From: Benincasa hispida
Taxonomy: Eukaryota > Streptophyta > Magnoliopsida > Cucurbitales > Cucurbitaceae
Length of the DNA stretch: 64,000 nt
Assembly (NCBI RefSeq): GCF_009727055.1
Contig: NC_052356.1
Span: forward strand, 4,014,076 to 4,078,075
Direction of reading: 5' to 3'
A model generated the notes under the pieces. The model saw nothing but the letters and a program-made list of their open reading frames with translations. It did no database searches and was not told where the DNA came from. The position numbers and the translations under genes were made by a program. Shown in pieces: positions 36,101 to 51,100 of the stretch; position 1 is the stretch's first letter, and every line of letters starts with the position of its first letter.

Positions 36101-39100
36101 CTATACCTGACAAATTCCTTATTCCAGATGAGTTGTTGGATGTGTTAAATTCGTCAAGAATATACTCTAAAATTGTTATGAGGTCCGGTTACCATTAGAT
36201 AAGAATGAATGAGACAGACATTTCCCAGATAGCTTTTCGAACACATTAGGGTCACCATGAATTTCTCGTGATGTCTTTTGGCCTAATGAATGAACTATCG
36301 ATGTTTCAATCGCTCATGAAGAATGTTACAAGGTCTTAGTTAACACATTAACAATTTGTTCGATTGTTACAAACAAAGAAGAATGTTACAAACTCTTATC
36401 AAACTATTGTAATTTTTTTAAGGAGGAAACAGTTGAGGTTTCACTGATGAGTGAAATGTATAAAAGAAAGGGTAGGACCTAGCCACCAAAAGTAGATTAC
36501 AAAAAATGCTCCAACTAGTGACTATGGCAGAGAGACATAATCTTTGAAGGGGATCATTTCCACCAATAAAAAGCATTACAAAGCCCAATTTCCATAAAAC
36601 TATCAAAAGAAGAGATTAGCTCCGGGTAAATGTTAAATATGTTATAGCAGACATATGGGAAAAATGAACTGTATTGTATTTATTAGGAATTTTTTGGCTT
36701 CTCACATCTTTAAAGTTGCTTCTTAATCCTTTCATTATTTTCACTTTGTCATTTTGAGTTCTTGTCTTTTTTTGTTTCTCTGTCTAACTAAACTAATCTC
36801 CAATATAATTGCAGACTACGGTAGCAATAGTCACCTCCTGCTTTACTTCTTCTTTAACTATTCTTCTACTAATTTATACATTTCCGAATGGCCTGATTGT
36901 AGTAATGGTCCTTGCATTCAGTTTCATGATCCAACATCGACTTTCATCTCTCTCCCCATGAATAAATTTTTGAAAAAATTTCTTTGAAGGCTACTAAGAG
37001 ATTAGCTCAACTTGATAAAGTGGCTGAACGTTTATCTCACCATGTAATGGAGCATCATGAAGTGATGGGTACGGCTTTCTTTTTCCTTTTGCTCCCTAGT
37101 TCCCTTCTCCAAGGGGCGTAGTTTTGGTCTTGTTCTTTTTATATGGGCTGGTTGGAGGGTTGATGGTTCTATTTTGTTATTGAAGCTGCTTCTCTCGCAT
37201 CATTCTTTAATTTAGGCTTCTCTATATGAAGTAGAGTACAGTGAAAAAATTAATGTTTAAGCATATTCATTTGGTAGTTCAGCCTTTTCTTGGTTGGATT
37301 TGGGTGTATCTGTTTAGTTTGATTTAAAAGGGGAAAAAAGGGATTTTTTTTTTTTTTTTTTTTAAATTTTAAATTAATATTTCCTATTCTCTCCTCTATT
37401 ACAAAGTTAATTTTGCATCTGTGCTGTATTTTCCTTTATTTGTTAACTTTTGTTCTTGCATGTTTGTGAGGCACAGTTCTAGGGATCTTTTTATATTTCT
37501 TGATAAGAAACGTGAAATAGACTATGCACAGAAGGCCAAAAATTTAGCTTAAAAGGCTAGGGGTAAAGAACTAGTTCATTGATAGATTGTTCTATTCAAA
37601 ATTTGTTTTTTTTGGATCGCTTTTATTTTCCCATTATTCTTTTTTTTTTTTCAAATTTCATTGATAGATGAAATAAAGGAGTGAAACTCCAAACGTTCGA
37701 TAGGTAAATTACACAAATGGTCTCCAATTGGACATTAAAAAAGAAGAGCCATAAAGAGTAAAAGGATGCTTATTCTTGCACCAGAAAAAGCAGTAAAGTG
37801 TAGGAAACCTTCCTAAAGAGACTACCATTCCTAGCATACCAAAGAGTCTAGAAAAAAGCACGACTGAAATTGAAAGCAAACTAAAGGACCTCTTTTCTGC
37901 CACAAAAAGGATGACCCACCAAAACTGAAAGGAGTTGTTGGGAAAAGATAATGACCAATGAAAAGTCCCCAACATGGTAGCTGAAAAACGATAACTATAA
38001 GCAAACAAACAATGCATGAAAAGATCGCATGAAGCATGAAGTTGCCACATCAGATACACACATAATACACCAAGAATGCACCAAGGAGGTAAAGCCATAT
38101 AAAACATTTGCCTTTGTAATCAATCAACTCTATTAATAGCCCCAAGGCTGAACTCCCAAAGAAGAAAGGATACTTATCCTTCCAAATGTATTATAAAGGT
38201 CCTTTGAAAGAGGATCAGTAGTACCCACCAAATCTTCCATGAGGGATTTAATGGTATAAGATCCTAAAGATGCAAGTGGCCAAGTCCAAATTTCAGGAAA
38301 ATTTTGGAGCTGAACAATGGACAGAAGATGGGCAAGAGTTGCCCATTCAATCATCTCTCTATCATTAAGATTCGCGTGAATAGAAAACATTCTCAAGAAT
38401 GCCACAACTTAACCAATAGTCCTTCCAGAACAAAGTAGAATGACTATTGCTAAGCCTACAATGGGTACGACTAGCAATCAAATCCACTTTGGGGGATTTA
38501 TAGGAACCAGACATAATGAGGCAAGACCACCTAACCAGAGTATTTAGTGTCAATGAGTTTCCTCCATAATGTTTGAGGCTCCTGAAGATAGCGTCAAGTC
38601 CATTTGGTCACTAAAGCCAAGTTTTGATGCTGAAAATTATCAATACCAAGGCCACCCTTCAATTTCAAAGGTGAGTAGTTCCAATTAACATTATGCATAC
38701 TTTCATCCCTATGAGATCTTTCCAACTATAATTTCTTTGTATTGCCAATATGTTATTTTTCATTTTTTCCCTGCGATGATTGTAGTTTTGAGCATTAGTC
38801 TCGTTTCATTAGTTTAAGTAAAAAAGAGTCTAGATAAGCAAAGTACTACCCAAGATTTTCTTTCTTGATCATTTTGTGCCTATTTTTTTTATTTTATGAT
38901 CTTGAGCATTAGTCTTGTTTCATTAGTTCCACCCCTACGAGTCACCCCATGCTCCTTTGCTCTTCCATTCGAGTTTTCTTTGCCATCTTTTCTAACTTGC
39001 CTGCTTTTGGCTTTCTTTTCCTCCATCTCGTCTTGCTTCCCACCGTCTTTCATTGCTTCTCATCTCCTTTTGACCTTTCACCCACTCGTGATCTTTTAGA

Positions 39101-42100
39101 ATTATGCTTTTTCCGTTAGCATGCCACATCCTCTCGACCCGTACCCTTTGTTTTTCTCGTTTGTGTTAAGTCACCTCAGCAGTTTGCTCTTCATCAGCCC
39201 TTACCTTCTTTTGTTTGCTATTTCGTCTGGTTGTCAACCATCAGCTCACTTCTCCATCTATTAGCAAGTTTACTGTCAGTCAGTACAAGGTTTTCACTGT
39301 CCGTTATCTTGTTTTGTTCTCATTTTTAATGGATCATAGTAGTGTTGTATCGGCGCGAGTTATTATTTAAAAAGATTAAAAGATTAATGCAAGTGTTGTA
39401 CCAGCTCACTTCTCCATCTATTAGGAAGTGAAACATAATTACTTTTATTTTGTTGAAGATATAGATTTTAAGTCCCTCATCCCTCTTTCATTTTCTCATC
39501 TGTGATGGTTTGAGAAATTCTGGGTTGAAATGATGCTTTGCCCCATGTCTCAAATTTCTTCCAAGCAAGATGAGGATGAGTTTGGAACTACCAGAATTCA
39601 AAAACTTCGGTTTTCTTCAAGATTGATTACTGGTTGTATTTTGTGGCCAAACTCCAGTGTTTGGAAAATGATTACTATCCCTTGTGATGTTTTTGAAGTG
39701 TGGTTAACTCACTTCTTGGAATATGTTGAGAGATTTTATCTTGAAATTTGAGAAGCTAATGGCTTGAAAGATCAGTGTATGGCTCAACCTTTGAAGCGCA
39801 GTCCTAATCCTATTCGGATATTGTGAAATCTTTTATCCAACCTTCTCCTCCTCTACTAGATTGCTTTTCATCCTTTGCAAATTTGTTTTGTCCAAATGTC
39901 TCCATCGCCGAATCCTCTTACTGGGTAAAAGAAAAAATGGTCGTTTTGATTGGAATACTTTGTTTGTAGTTTCTCATTTGAATGCTCATGATGATTGGAA
40001 GGATATCTGGAGGGCCACTGAAACCCATATGGAAATCAATTTTTCGATTAATCCTTTTGTGGATTCTAAAGTTTTACTTCAAATGGAAGATTCTAATCTT
40101 TTAGATGGTTTTGGTCCAATAGATAAATGGTTAAATGTTGGTCCTTTCCATTTGAAGCATGAAAGTTGAGACTTTAGCAAGTACAATAATCTAGCATTCA
40201 TCAAAGTTTATAGGGCTTGGATTACAACAATCTAGAAGCCATCCTTGAGTTCTGCCATCCCAAACCTTTACTGGACATCCAGGGATATAAATATAACCGT
40301 GGCCTCCGTTTGGGACAACACTTCAAGGTCTTGGTATCTTTCCTTTAGGAGGAATTTGAAAGAAGAGAAAATTGGAGAATAGGGCTGTTTTCTTGGGAAC
40401 CAACTTAACTTATGACAGTGGCCTCTAAGACTTCATTTCTTGTAAGTCTCTCTGACATTTCTAGGCTACAAATAATCTCTTCGTCCATCATGATTATCAA
40501 AGCTGTCTGGAAAGATAAATACCTAAGAGAGTTAAGGGCCTGTTTAACAAGGGATTCAAAGAAAATAGAATTGTATTTCATGTTTTTAGATATGTGTTTG
40601 GTAGCAGATTCAGAAATTAAATTCCAATTTTAAATAAATTTTTCAACATGTGTTTGAAAATATATTTAGTTAGTCACTATATACTAGGTTGAATATAAAC
40701 CATTACTAATTAATTTATGAACTTGTTTTATGTTAAAATATTTGTATAATTATTATTTTCTAATATCATATAATATATAATATGTAATATATTACATATT
40801 TTAATTTAACAAAAATAATTGAGTTTATAACATGAAATAATATATTTGTTATTGTTTTTTTTATTTATCATTTTTAATATAATTTTGCATTTTAAAATCT
40901 TGAATTCAAAATCTGTATACACTAAAAACATAAAAAAATTGTTTTCATAATTTGCACTGCTTGGATCATGGAATTCGGAAACAGTTTCCGAAAACAAAAT
41001 TTTATCAACCAAACACATTTTCCCTGAACTTAGTGAATCTGAAAACATAAAACAAAATTTGAGTTGCCTACCAAACAAGCCCTAAAATATTTCGGTGGGA
41101 GGTGATCATGGGCAAGATAAACAACCACTACGAAACTATATGTAAAAAAGAAGCCTTTCTACTGCTCTTTCTCCTAATATGTGCAGCTTAGACTATCACT
41201 TTCCCTCTGTATTCTGGGATTGTACTACGTAGTTTTTTGATTGGAATTGCCTCCACTGTTGGTTGTTCACCCCTTTAATGGCAATCTAAATACTGTAGTT
41301 GAACTTGATCGAAAGTTTCCATTGGATAACTTGCTTTGAAAGGAACGACAGAAATTTCAATGGGAAGGAGAGGAGCTATACTTAACCTTTTTTCTTACCT
41401 AATTTTGTATATAGCACCCACGTGGTGCAAGCTAGAGAGTGTCTTTTTTGTAATTACTCCATCAGTAAGATCTTTGCTCATTGGAAGGGATTTGTGTAAC
41501 CTCCATAAGCTTTTTGTATATTTCATCACATTAATCAAACAAGTTTCTCTTCAAAGAAAAATTGAAAAAAGAAATTGAAAGAAAGTAATAAGATAACAAA
41601 TAAAAAATCTCTTTGAAGTAAAATGGCAATGTGAATATTGTTCAGGATACCGTTGTGAATTTTCTAATAGCTTTCTACTGCACCTTGATGAACGTCCTTT
41701 AATTTTAGTATTGGTCTCCAATGGATGTTGTACACTTTTTGTTATTTGTGGTGGTGGTTCCAAATCGCTGTTTAATGCTGGAAGCCTGTTCTCTCGTTTT
41801 CTTGATTATCTTAAGGGCTATCTAGATTGCAAAAGGCTTAATTTTGGAATTGAATGCTAGTTAAATGAGATGTCGGTTTTTTACTTTTGATCAGTGAAGG
41901 GGATGCATTTGGTCAGGGAGTTGGAAAAAGACTTGAAAATTGCGAATGTCATCTGCAGGGTAAATCAAAGTCTTATTTATTATGTTATATTCGGCTAAGA
42001 AATAGAACACAGTCACAATCTATTTACTCGCATTATAAAAGTTTTCCTGCTAGGTCGTTCTGGTATAACATTAATTCTGATGTTTGTAGAATGGGAAGAG

Positions 42101-45100
42101 ACACCTAAATTCGTCAATGCTCGAAGTCTCTAGAGATCTTATTGTAAACTCTAACTCCAAGAAGAAACAAGCACTTCTGGTACATTTTTTATGCTATAAG
42201 AAAATTTTCAATATGATGAAATCCAGTCTTTATTTTTTCTTCTCATGTGGATGAGAATGCAGAGATATTAATCACTATTATTTTCAGCAATTATACTTGT
42301 CTTACGGAAGGTGAGAGAGGTTTGAGGGTAAATACTACATAATATTTCAGTCACTAGTCATATGTAAATAGATAGGATGAGAGCCCAATACTTATTTAAT
42401 GTAAAATTTCAAGAAGGGGAATGCCCCTAATGGGTTCCCATAACTGATATTCTTGGATGATTAAATTGCAAAATAGATACATGCTATAACATTTCTCTTC
42501 AAGCTGGAGTTGGAGCATATATGTTGATCGTTCCTTGTATGTTACAATGATAGTTTATTCATGCTCAACATATTAACTTTGTACAGATATTCTTTTTTTT
42601 TTTTTTTTTTCGAAAAGGAAACGACCTTTATTAATCATTAAGATTTAGTACAAGAGATGTGTACTTGGAAATAAAGGCGAATACAAATAACCAAGAAAGA
42701 AACCAAAGGATCAGTAGGTGCACCCGGGCATCTCAACTAGGTTGACACCCCATAGCACCCTCATCATATCCAACAAAATTGATGAGCCTTTAAAGCTAGC
42801 AAAAAGTTAATACTAATGAGAAAAAGACAAGTAAAAGCTTCACAAACTGAAGCTGCAAAGAACTAAGAATACAACAAGGAAATTAAAACAATTGAGATTA
42901 CAAAAGAAAAATTAAATCTGCTGCCACATCCAACGGATCTTCAACTAAGCTTCCATTTGTAAGAACGCCTGCCAATTTGAGCTTATGTCTTGTAAGGAGT
43001 AGGCTTCAAAACATTTAGAAAGGGAGCACCAAAGAGAAGCGTTGAGCTTTGCCGCCTCAAAACGAGCAAACCAAGGAGTTTCCTTACCATCGAACACTCT
43101 TTGGTTTCTTTCAAACCAAATTTCAACCAGCACTGCTTTTATCCCATTAATCCAAAATAAATTAGAGTATTTCTTGAGAGATGGACCAGAAAGTAGTTGT
43201 TGCACATTGCTTCTAAATGAATTATCGAAGACCCAAGAGGTGTTGAAGCAATTGAGGAAATCTCTCCAGCAATTAAAGGCAAAAATACAGTTGAAGAATA
43301 GGTGTTGAAGGTCTTCTTCAGCTGATTTGCAAAGGACACACCAATTGGGGGAAATAATGAAAAGTACTAAATGAAAAGTTTCGTATAGATGAAAAGTACT
43401 TAATGTACAGATATTCTTTTAATTACTACTTAATGAAAAGTTTCGTATCCTTTTGAAAAATAACACTACTCTCCAATTTTCATGGATTCCAAAGATAGCA
43501 AAATATGTTGCATCTTCTCATTTTCGAAATGACAGTAACTCAATATAGTTTTAGACGCCATATGAAGGGTAACTTGATCACAACACCAAGGCTGAAGCTT
43601 AGTTAAAAGCTGAATCACTACACACACAAACTGTCATAGGGGAGTTGGAAGATAGAAGAAGAAGCAGAATATGTGCTCAAAAGAGTACTAGGAAGATCAG
43701 TGGTAAGCTTTTCTTGTTTAAAAAGGAGCAATGGCCACCGTCTTGAATCTAAGGCTGAAGAGCCATCTACCATTGACATATGCCTAGAGATGGTTGTTTG
43801 GAATAGATTCGAGTCATAGGTGGATGAATGGAAATTGATGTTGAAGTAGAATAATTAGAAGATGACATCTCCCAACTAAGTAGATAAGTGGAAGACATCT
43901 TTTGGCTAGAATAAACAACTAAATCTGAAGGTGGGAGGTTTACCTTAGCCCAATTGGAGTTCAGTCGTCTATCTATTTACTATTTCTTCCTGGTAAAGGC
44001 TCTCCTAGAGTTATTATTGAAAAATTGATGAGGGACTTCATTTGGAGTTGTTGGGCAACTTAAACACCGCAATCTTCTAGTTTGGTGGAGTTGGACTTCT
44101 ATCCCAACTCAATGGGGAGGGATTTGAGTAAGTTCTCTCAAACGTATCCTCCACAATGTCTAGAAAACATGGTGTAATTAGTTAGATTTGTGAAGTTAAA
44201 AGCTTCTCAATGGTGCTCTCTTTTCCATCTTTTTTCAGCTCTCTTTGCAAGATATTTGTATGAATTGGGAAGTTCTTATTTCTTATTAATTCTATTTCTT
44301 TATCTTTTCTTTACCCTTTTAGGGTTTGTATTTTTAAGCATTAGATGCTTGTTATTATTTGAATAAAGATAGCTGCTTCTTGGTGGTAGTGTACAACATG
44401 CTTCTAGGTGGTGCTCTGAACATAAGAATAACTGGAAAGCTCTCCTTTTGACCAGCCGGCGACCCAAGTCCACAAAGCTTACTCCCACCAAGCCGTAACA
44501 ATCTGCTGTCTGAAAGAAAATAACATCCAGAAACCATTTTCGAAAAGTGTGCTAATATCCCTTTTTCACAGGACTCCCCAAATAACCATTCGGCTGCCAA
44601 TTCTTGATTTAAAGAAACAAACTACTCCTCATTGATACTACTAACACAATTATCAGAGATAACATAAAATCTTTCAACTCCCAAAGAGCAATTATTTTTT
44701 TAAACGGAAACAACACTTTTTATTGATGAAATAAAAAGAGACTAATGCTTGAATTACAAAGACACAATCAAAATATTAAGAACTAGAACTAAGGATCAAC
44801 ACGTGTATACGGCTATCTCAACTAGGTTGACACACCCATACCACCCTCATTACATCCCAAAACAAAATATGACAATTACAATAGACAATTAAATGTCATA
44901 ACGACATGATTACATAAACTGAATGAAAGCATACCAATTAAGACAAAGGGAAATTATTTTAAATGACAAAACTGCTAAAAATATTTACAACTAATAGCAA
45001 AATATCACAGTCTATCTGTGATAGACCGCGGTCGACAGTAATAGACTACTATCTGTGTCTATCATTATGATCTTTTGCTATTAATTGTAAATATTTTAGT

Positions 45101-48100
45101 TCATTTTCCTATTTGAAAACAGCCCTATGACAAATATCTTGAACTGAATAATCAGAGATCTTGGAGAGGGAGCAGCAAGAAGTTTTGACTTGAGCAATCT
45201 CAAAAAGATCAAACCATTGAAGCGATTTGTCTTGAAAAATATGCTGAATTTCTCTCAAACTAAATTTCCGACAAAACTGCATTGACTGCATTAATCCACA
45301 ATAGAAGTGTTTGAGCTTTTAAAGGACCAATTACAATCTGAGTCACATTCTTCTTCAAACCATTGCTAAAAAAACCCATTGTAGATTAAATGTTGCAAAC
45401 AACTTCCTCCACATTTTCAAAGAATATTGGCAATCAAAGAATAAATGCTGGCTGTCTTCAGAATTTTGCATACACGGGGCAAATTGATGGCAAGAGAGAA
45501 TGAGTTGGCAGCTTCCTTTGAATAGTAAGTGAACAATTGAGAGATCCAAAAATCATTACCCAGATTATAATATTGATTCTCCTTGGGCAGCTTGAATGCC
45601 ATAAGTTTTTGTGCAACTTACCATCCATTGGGGAAGAAGAGTTCAAATGTCTGAATCCGACCTTACCAAAAACACACCAGAAGCATCTAAAGGCCAAGAT
45701 CTACTGTCATGTCTCTCAACTATTCTCTTCCCTTATACTCCCAAAGAGCATCTACTACTTTTTTTGTTGACTCAATCATTCTGAAAGATAGAGAAATATG
45801 CACCCTTGAGTCTGATGGTTTCCGAATGCTTCAAAACTGAATGGATTTGTGACCCTTCGAATTCCAGCTGACTTCAAGCAAAATTTCTCATTAAAGGCAC
45901 AATTCAAATTTTGGAGGAACCTTCGAATGATCTTCTATTTCATTAAGGAAGCTTCTACCCGTCCCCTAAGTTGGTCAACCCTTAATACATTTCACTGTTA
46001 TTGAAAAAAAAAAAGTACGTACAAACCTTACAATCCATAGAATGTAAAACAAGTTTCTCAAAAAAGAACAAAAAGGAATGTAAAACAAGAATAACGACTA
46101 ATTAAAATGAAGAATAAGAAAATATCCATCGGTATGCTAAATACTAAATAGTATATACTTCCAGCTTGATTTATTTAGTTAATTTTCCGTTCTTTTCTTT
46201 TCAAGTAATAAACTTTTCATTGACAAAGTAATGCAAATAGGACATGCTTCCAGTTTTGAGTGAGCTTCGTCATGCTGTGGACATGCAATCAATGCTCGAG
46301 ACCCTTGTTGAAGAGGGAAATTATTATAAGGTGGGTTTCATGATTTGCTTCTTATTAGTCCCTTTTTTTTTAAACTGAACTGTGAGTAGCCGACTATTGA
46401 ACATTTCAATGGGGTAATGATGTCTGCTTATTAACTTTTCTAGCTGTGCTGCCGAACATGGCTGCTATACAGGCGTTTCAGGTCTTATCTGAGTATTTGC
46501 AGCTATTGGATAGTTTTTCAGAGCTTTCAGTAATTCAGGAGATGAGCCGTGGCGTTGAGGTGAGTATTTTCAATGATAGTGAGCCTTATAGTTGCAAAAA
46601 TTTATATATTTTCTCCTATGGAAACCTTCTAAAGAGTATAATAACTGATTTATGATGATTTATATCTCTTTTACAAAATATTGTAGATTTGGCTTGGAAG
46701 AACCCTGCAAAAGTTGGATTCACTTTTGATAGAAGTCTGCCAGGAGTTCAAGAAGGAGGCCTATTTAACCGTGAGGATTGTTTTATTGTGATAGAAATTA
46801 GTTTTTTTCTTTTTCCTTGCCCCAATTGTTCATTCTTTACGCATTCAATTTCTGTTTTGAAACTTTTCTATATTTTATTATGCATTTGACTAACAAATCC
46901 CAAAAGTATATAAGGAAAATAAAACCTAACAATACAAGGAAAATAATCTATCCTAAACCTTATAATGTAAGTAAAATAAAATCTTAAATAAATACAAAAT
47001 AAAAAGGAAAATTATTTTAAATGACAAAACTGCTAAAAAAATAATTTCAAATATAGCAAAATATCATAGTCTATTAGTGTTTATTAGTGTCTTTCACTGA
47101 TAGATAATGCCATTTTTCTATATTTGTAAATATTTTGGTTCATTTTACTATATTTGAAAACAGCTCAAATAAAAACTTAAAATTAAAATTGCAAAACTAC
47201 CCTAACTTTAATGAAACACAATAAGTTACATGTTTTTAATGAAATGAGACAATCGCTCAGAGTAAAATACTTAGATACAAAAGAGAACAAAACAAAAGAA
47301 ACAACTATGATAACAACCCCATATCACCCTCAGAAAATCCTGATGAGATCAACAAAAAAACAGCCAACAAAACAAATTCAACAACAATACATGCATAATC
47401 GGCCAAGAATACAATCCAAGAAAAGATTATTCTGGACAAATTAGGGTTCTCCAGTTCAAGTAGAGATTTGGCTGTGAGGCTAGCACTGTCAAAACGATCC
47501 CTTCAAGCCATAGGCTTAGTGAGAGACGCACTGATTCCTTTCAAACCAAAAATCCTGAGCATTGAAAGCAGACGATTACTACTCAACCTTGAGCATTGAA
47601 AAATCCTTTCATATTTTATTTGAATTGAGGGTCCTGTACTATCTCCTTGAGGGCTGTGGATGAACTTTTCTATGTTGAACTTTTCCATCAACATTTTATT
47701 TCCTTTTATTTTTGAAAAGGATAAAACAGTTTCCATTACAAAAATGAAAAGAGACTTGCGGTTAAAAATACGAAATCAAGGAAATTAAGAAACAAAAGTT
47801 ACAAAAAGAAATAAGAAACCAAAAGTAAAGTTGCAAGGCAATCTTTATAGGCAAATGAAACACAATTAGATCTTACTTTGTGGTGATTGATATGTAATTT
47901 CTTTCACTTGTAGTCCGAAAATCTCAATAAAGGAATGACATTTAGGAGGAATTGGAGGGTACTAACTACTGATATTGTTGATTGCAATACTTCAACTGAA
48001 CTCCTTCTATCATTTACTGAAAAAGGACTTTCAAATGCTTCTGCAAAAGAGTCATAAACCAAATATTTCATAAGGTCAAAAACAACCCTGAAAGTAGAGG

Positions 48101-51100
48101 CAATTGCAAAAGCAACACATATATCCCCTACAACATCAACACAATCAACCTTTTTTTGGCAGACAGCATTTTTATTTGAAAAGGAAACAAAACTTAGAGT
48201 CTTGCTCAAAATACAATGACACAAAAATGAAAAGAATAAAAACATAACTTTAGCAAAACCTAAGACCTATGCTGAAAAAATAAATGCGACTCAGTTTAAA
48301 CACAAGTCTTGAATAGAAAAGTGATACAATGAAAACGCTTTTGCTATTTTGAAAACCTTTTGGAAGAAAGTCTTCAGTTGAGTGCAAGTGCACACTGTCG
48401 ATAAGTAATAAAAAATTGGAAAAATTCCAAGTCGTCTCCCAAGGGAACGGGTTTTCAACAAAATTCTTAAAACAACATAAAATTTCCTCAAAATTGCAAC
48501 TTAGTAAGCAAGTAACCACACAAATTGTTTTAATGGGTCTTGAAATTGTAAAAACAAAAATTAAAAGATAAAAAATTCAATTATGAGAAAAAGGGAAGTT
48601 TAAATACGATCATGCCTTACTTTAAGGAGTTATGGCCTAATATGCAAATATAATTTGAACTTAATCACCCAATGCTCAAGGTAAATCAGATTCTACACCT
48701 ATTTGACCTTCTATGAAGTATCTTTAAGAGGCTAAGTCATTGAACCTATATTTCTATGGCTAATGTAACTTAGTTTATTTAACACACAACCCTTTGATTT
48801 TATAGGTCTCACCCTATGTCTACGGTCGAAGGCGAGGTCTTATGTCTAAGCTCCTCTCCTATATTGCTTTTATTTGTTCCAAACCTAATCTAACCCTTTG
48901 AGTATTAGACAAGATTTTAAGTATATTAATTTAGGTGATCAATCTCAAATAATAATAAATTTATAAATCAATAAAAACAAACCTGACATTGAAAAATTAA
49001 ATTTTAATGAGACTTTTACATATTAGGATTTTATTTCTATATTATTGACAATCACATATTTAAACTCCCACAATTAAAATTAGTTCATAATTAAAATGAT
49101 AAAACACAAAATTAAATTGGAGAAGATGGACATAATGTTAAATAAAAAAAAATTATAAGGAAGGTAATGACACTAAAATCTAAATGGTAAAATGACAAGG
49201 AAACAATTTTAATGGTAGCCAAACTTAAAAAAGGAAAGTGCAATGAATATTTATGAAATATTAGTAGGAAAAGGCACCAAAATTCAACCAAAACAGTGAA
49301 TTAAGTTGCTGGAAATTAGTGAAAGATCACCAAAAAAAAAAATGTGCAGAAAATTAATTAGTGCGAAAACTAGAAAAGATTCACACATATTCCCCTCAAT
49401 CGGTCTTGGATTTAAACTTTTTCAAGTGAAAATCTGGCCCTAACATTCCAACTTTCGTATGGAATGGATTGATAAAAGGAGATGATGTGAACAAAAATTA
49501 AAAAAAAAAAAGGAAAAGAAATTTGAACTCGCAACATTAATCTAAAAGGAAAACAAAGGAGCCACAAGATGAATTAAAATTTATTTTATTACGATAATTT
49601 CGATAAAATGAAATGAAATTACAAAAAATAAGCTACTGGAAACATAAGATTGAAATTAAGACAAGACTTGAAAAAATAAAAGCTCTAAAAAAATTACAAA
49701 AAAGAAACTTGAAGAATAAAGCTGTGAATCTAATTCAATCTTACTCAATTCAACCCTTTTCAAGGAGAATTGGGTAATTTACAGCCCAAGACTTTCAAAT
49801 GGGACTGGATCGACACAAATACATTAGCTTGTGACTTCAAGAATCGACTACAAACGGTAAAATAAACAAAGAGAAATGTGCAGAATTTTTTTCTGTGTAG
49901 AAAAAGGAAGAATGTAGACTCTTGGATAATTGAATGCCTCTTTGGAGAGCTTTTGAGGCCTTTTTACAGAGTCCCAAGGATGGAGGCTGCTGAAGATTAT
50001 GGGAGACTCATGGTTGTCCTAATTTGCAAGGATTGGAGGCGAGAATCCCTTAATTTTAGCCTCGAGATTGAATATGAAATTAATTTTCTGCTGTGGCCGA
50101 TTGCTGCAGCAATTTGCTTTTCTGGAATCCTGTCAGCAATTTTGGAATCAGCAAATTTTCTGCAAAAATACACCAGAATTAAAGAGAATCTTGCTAAATT
50201 CACTCTTTTTTCACATTTAAGGTTAAACATGCCATCTATGAATTATTTGCTATTTTTAAACTGGATTCTTCTATGAAAAGGATTAAATGTATGCAATTTC
50301 CATCAAAATCCTTAGGTTTAAAAGCTAAATAATTCTCAAAAATGATAATTATCCAAAAGTATACAAAAAAAACTTGGAACATCAAGAAGAAGCTTTAATC
50401 CGAGCTACTTCAAAACAATCAGACCACGAAGAAGGCTTGACTTGAAAGACCCGTCTATTACGTTCAAACCAAATTCATCAAGGATAGCTTTCAGCACATT
50501 AGACTGGAAAAGATGAGAATTTGGCTTCAAATGATGACCAACCAAAATCTGAATAACATTAGCCTTAAAGCAGTCACCAAAACCCACTGAATGCGAAAAA
50601 TGGAGAACAAACGCCAAGATCTGGAAAAACAGCACTGAAAAAATAGATGGTGCAACCCTTCACTATCATGTAGACAAAGAGGACCAATACAAGGAGATAA
50701 ACAATAAGAAGGGAGCTTCCTTTGTAGAGTGAAGGAGAAGTTTAACGACCCAAAATTATTACCCACACAAGAATATTCACTTAACTAGGGCATTTAAACT
50801 TCCACTAGGCTTTAATAACGAGCTTATCCATGGTAATACCGACTGTCAAATGCTTGGAGAGAGAGTTTACTATAAATCTCCCGAAAGAATCTAAGCTCCA
50901 ACTTCGACAGTCAGGCTGAGAACTCACTCTTTTATCTGATAAGAAGACAATCAAAACTGGAAGTCACTAATTACCTCTTCTTCCAGCAACCTTCTGAATG
51001 AAACGAACCAAGACAAGTGGCATGTTCACTCTTTGTAATTGTAGAACAATTGCAAATGATTTAATCATTGAACTTATTTTTCTCTTCAATGAAGCTTTGT

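Noticed and set aside
49878..50276. 132-codon + frame
   Set aside because: No motif; inside a non-coding LTR-like stretch with random-looking composition.
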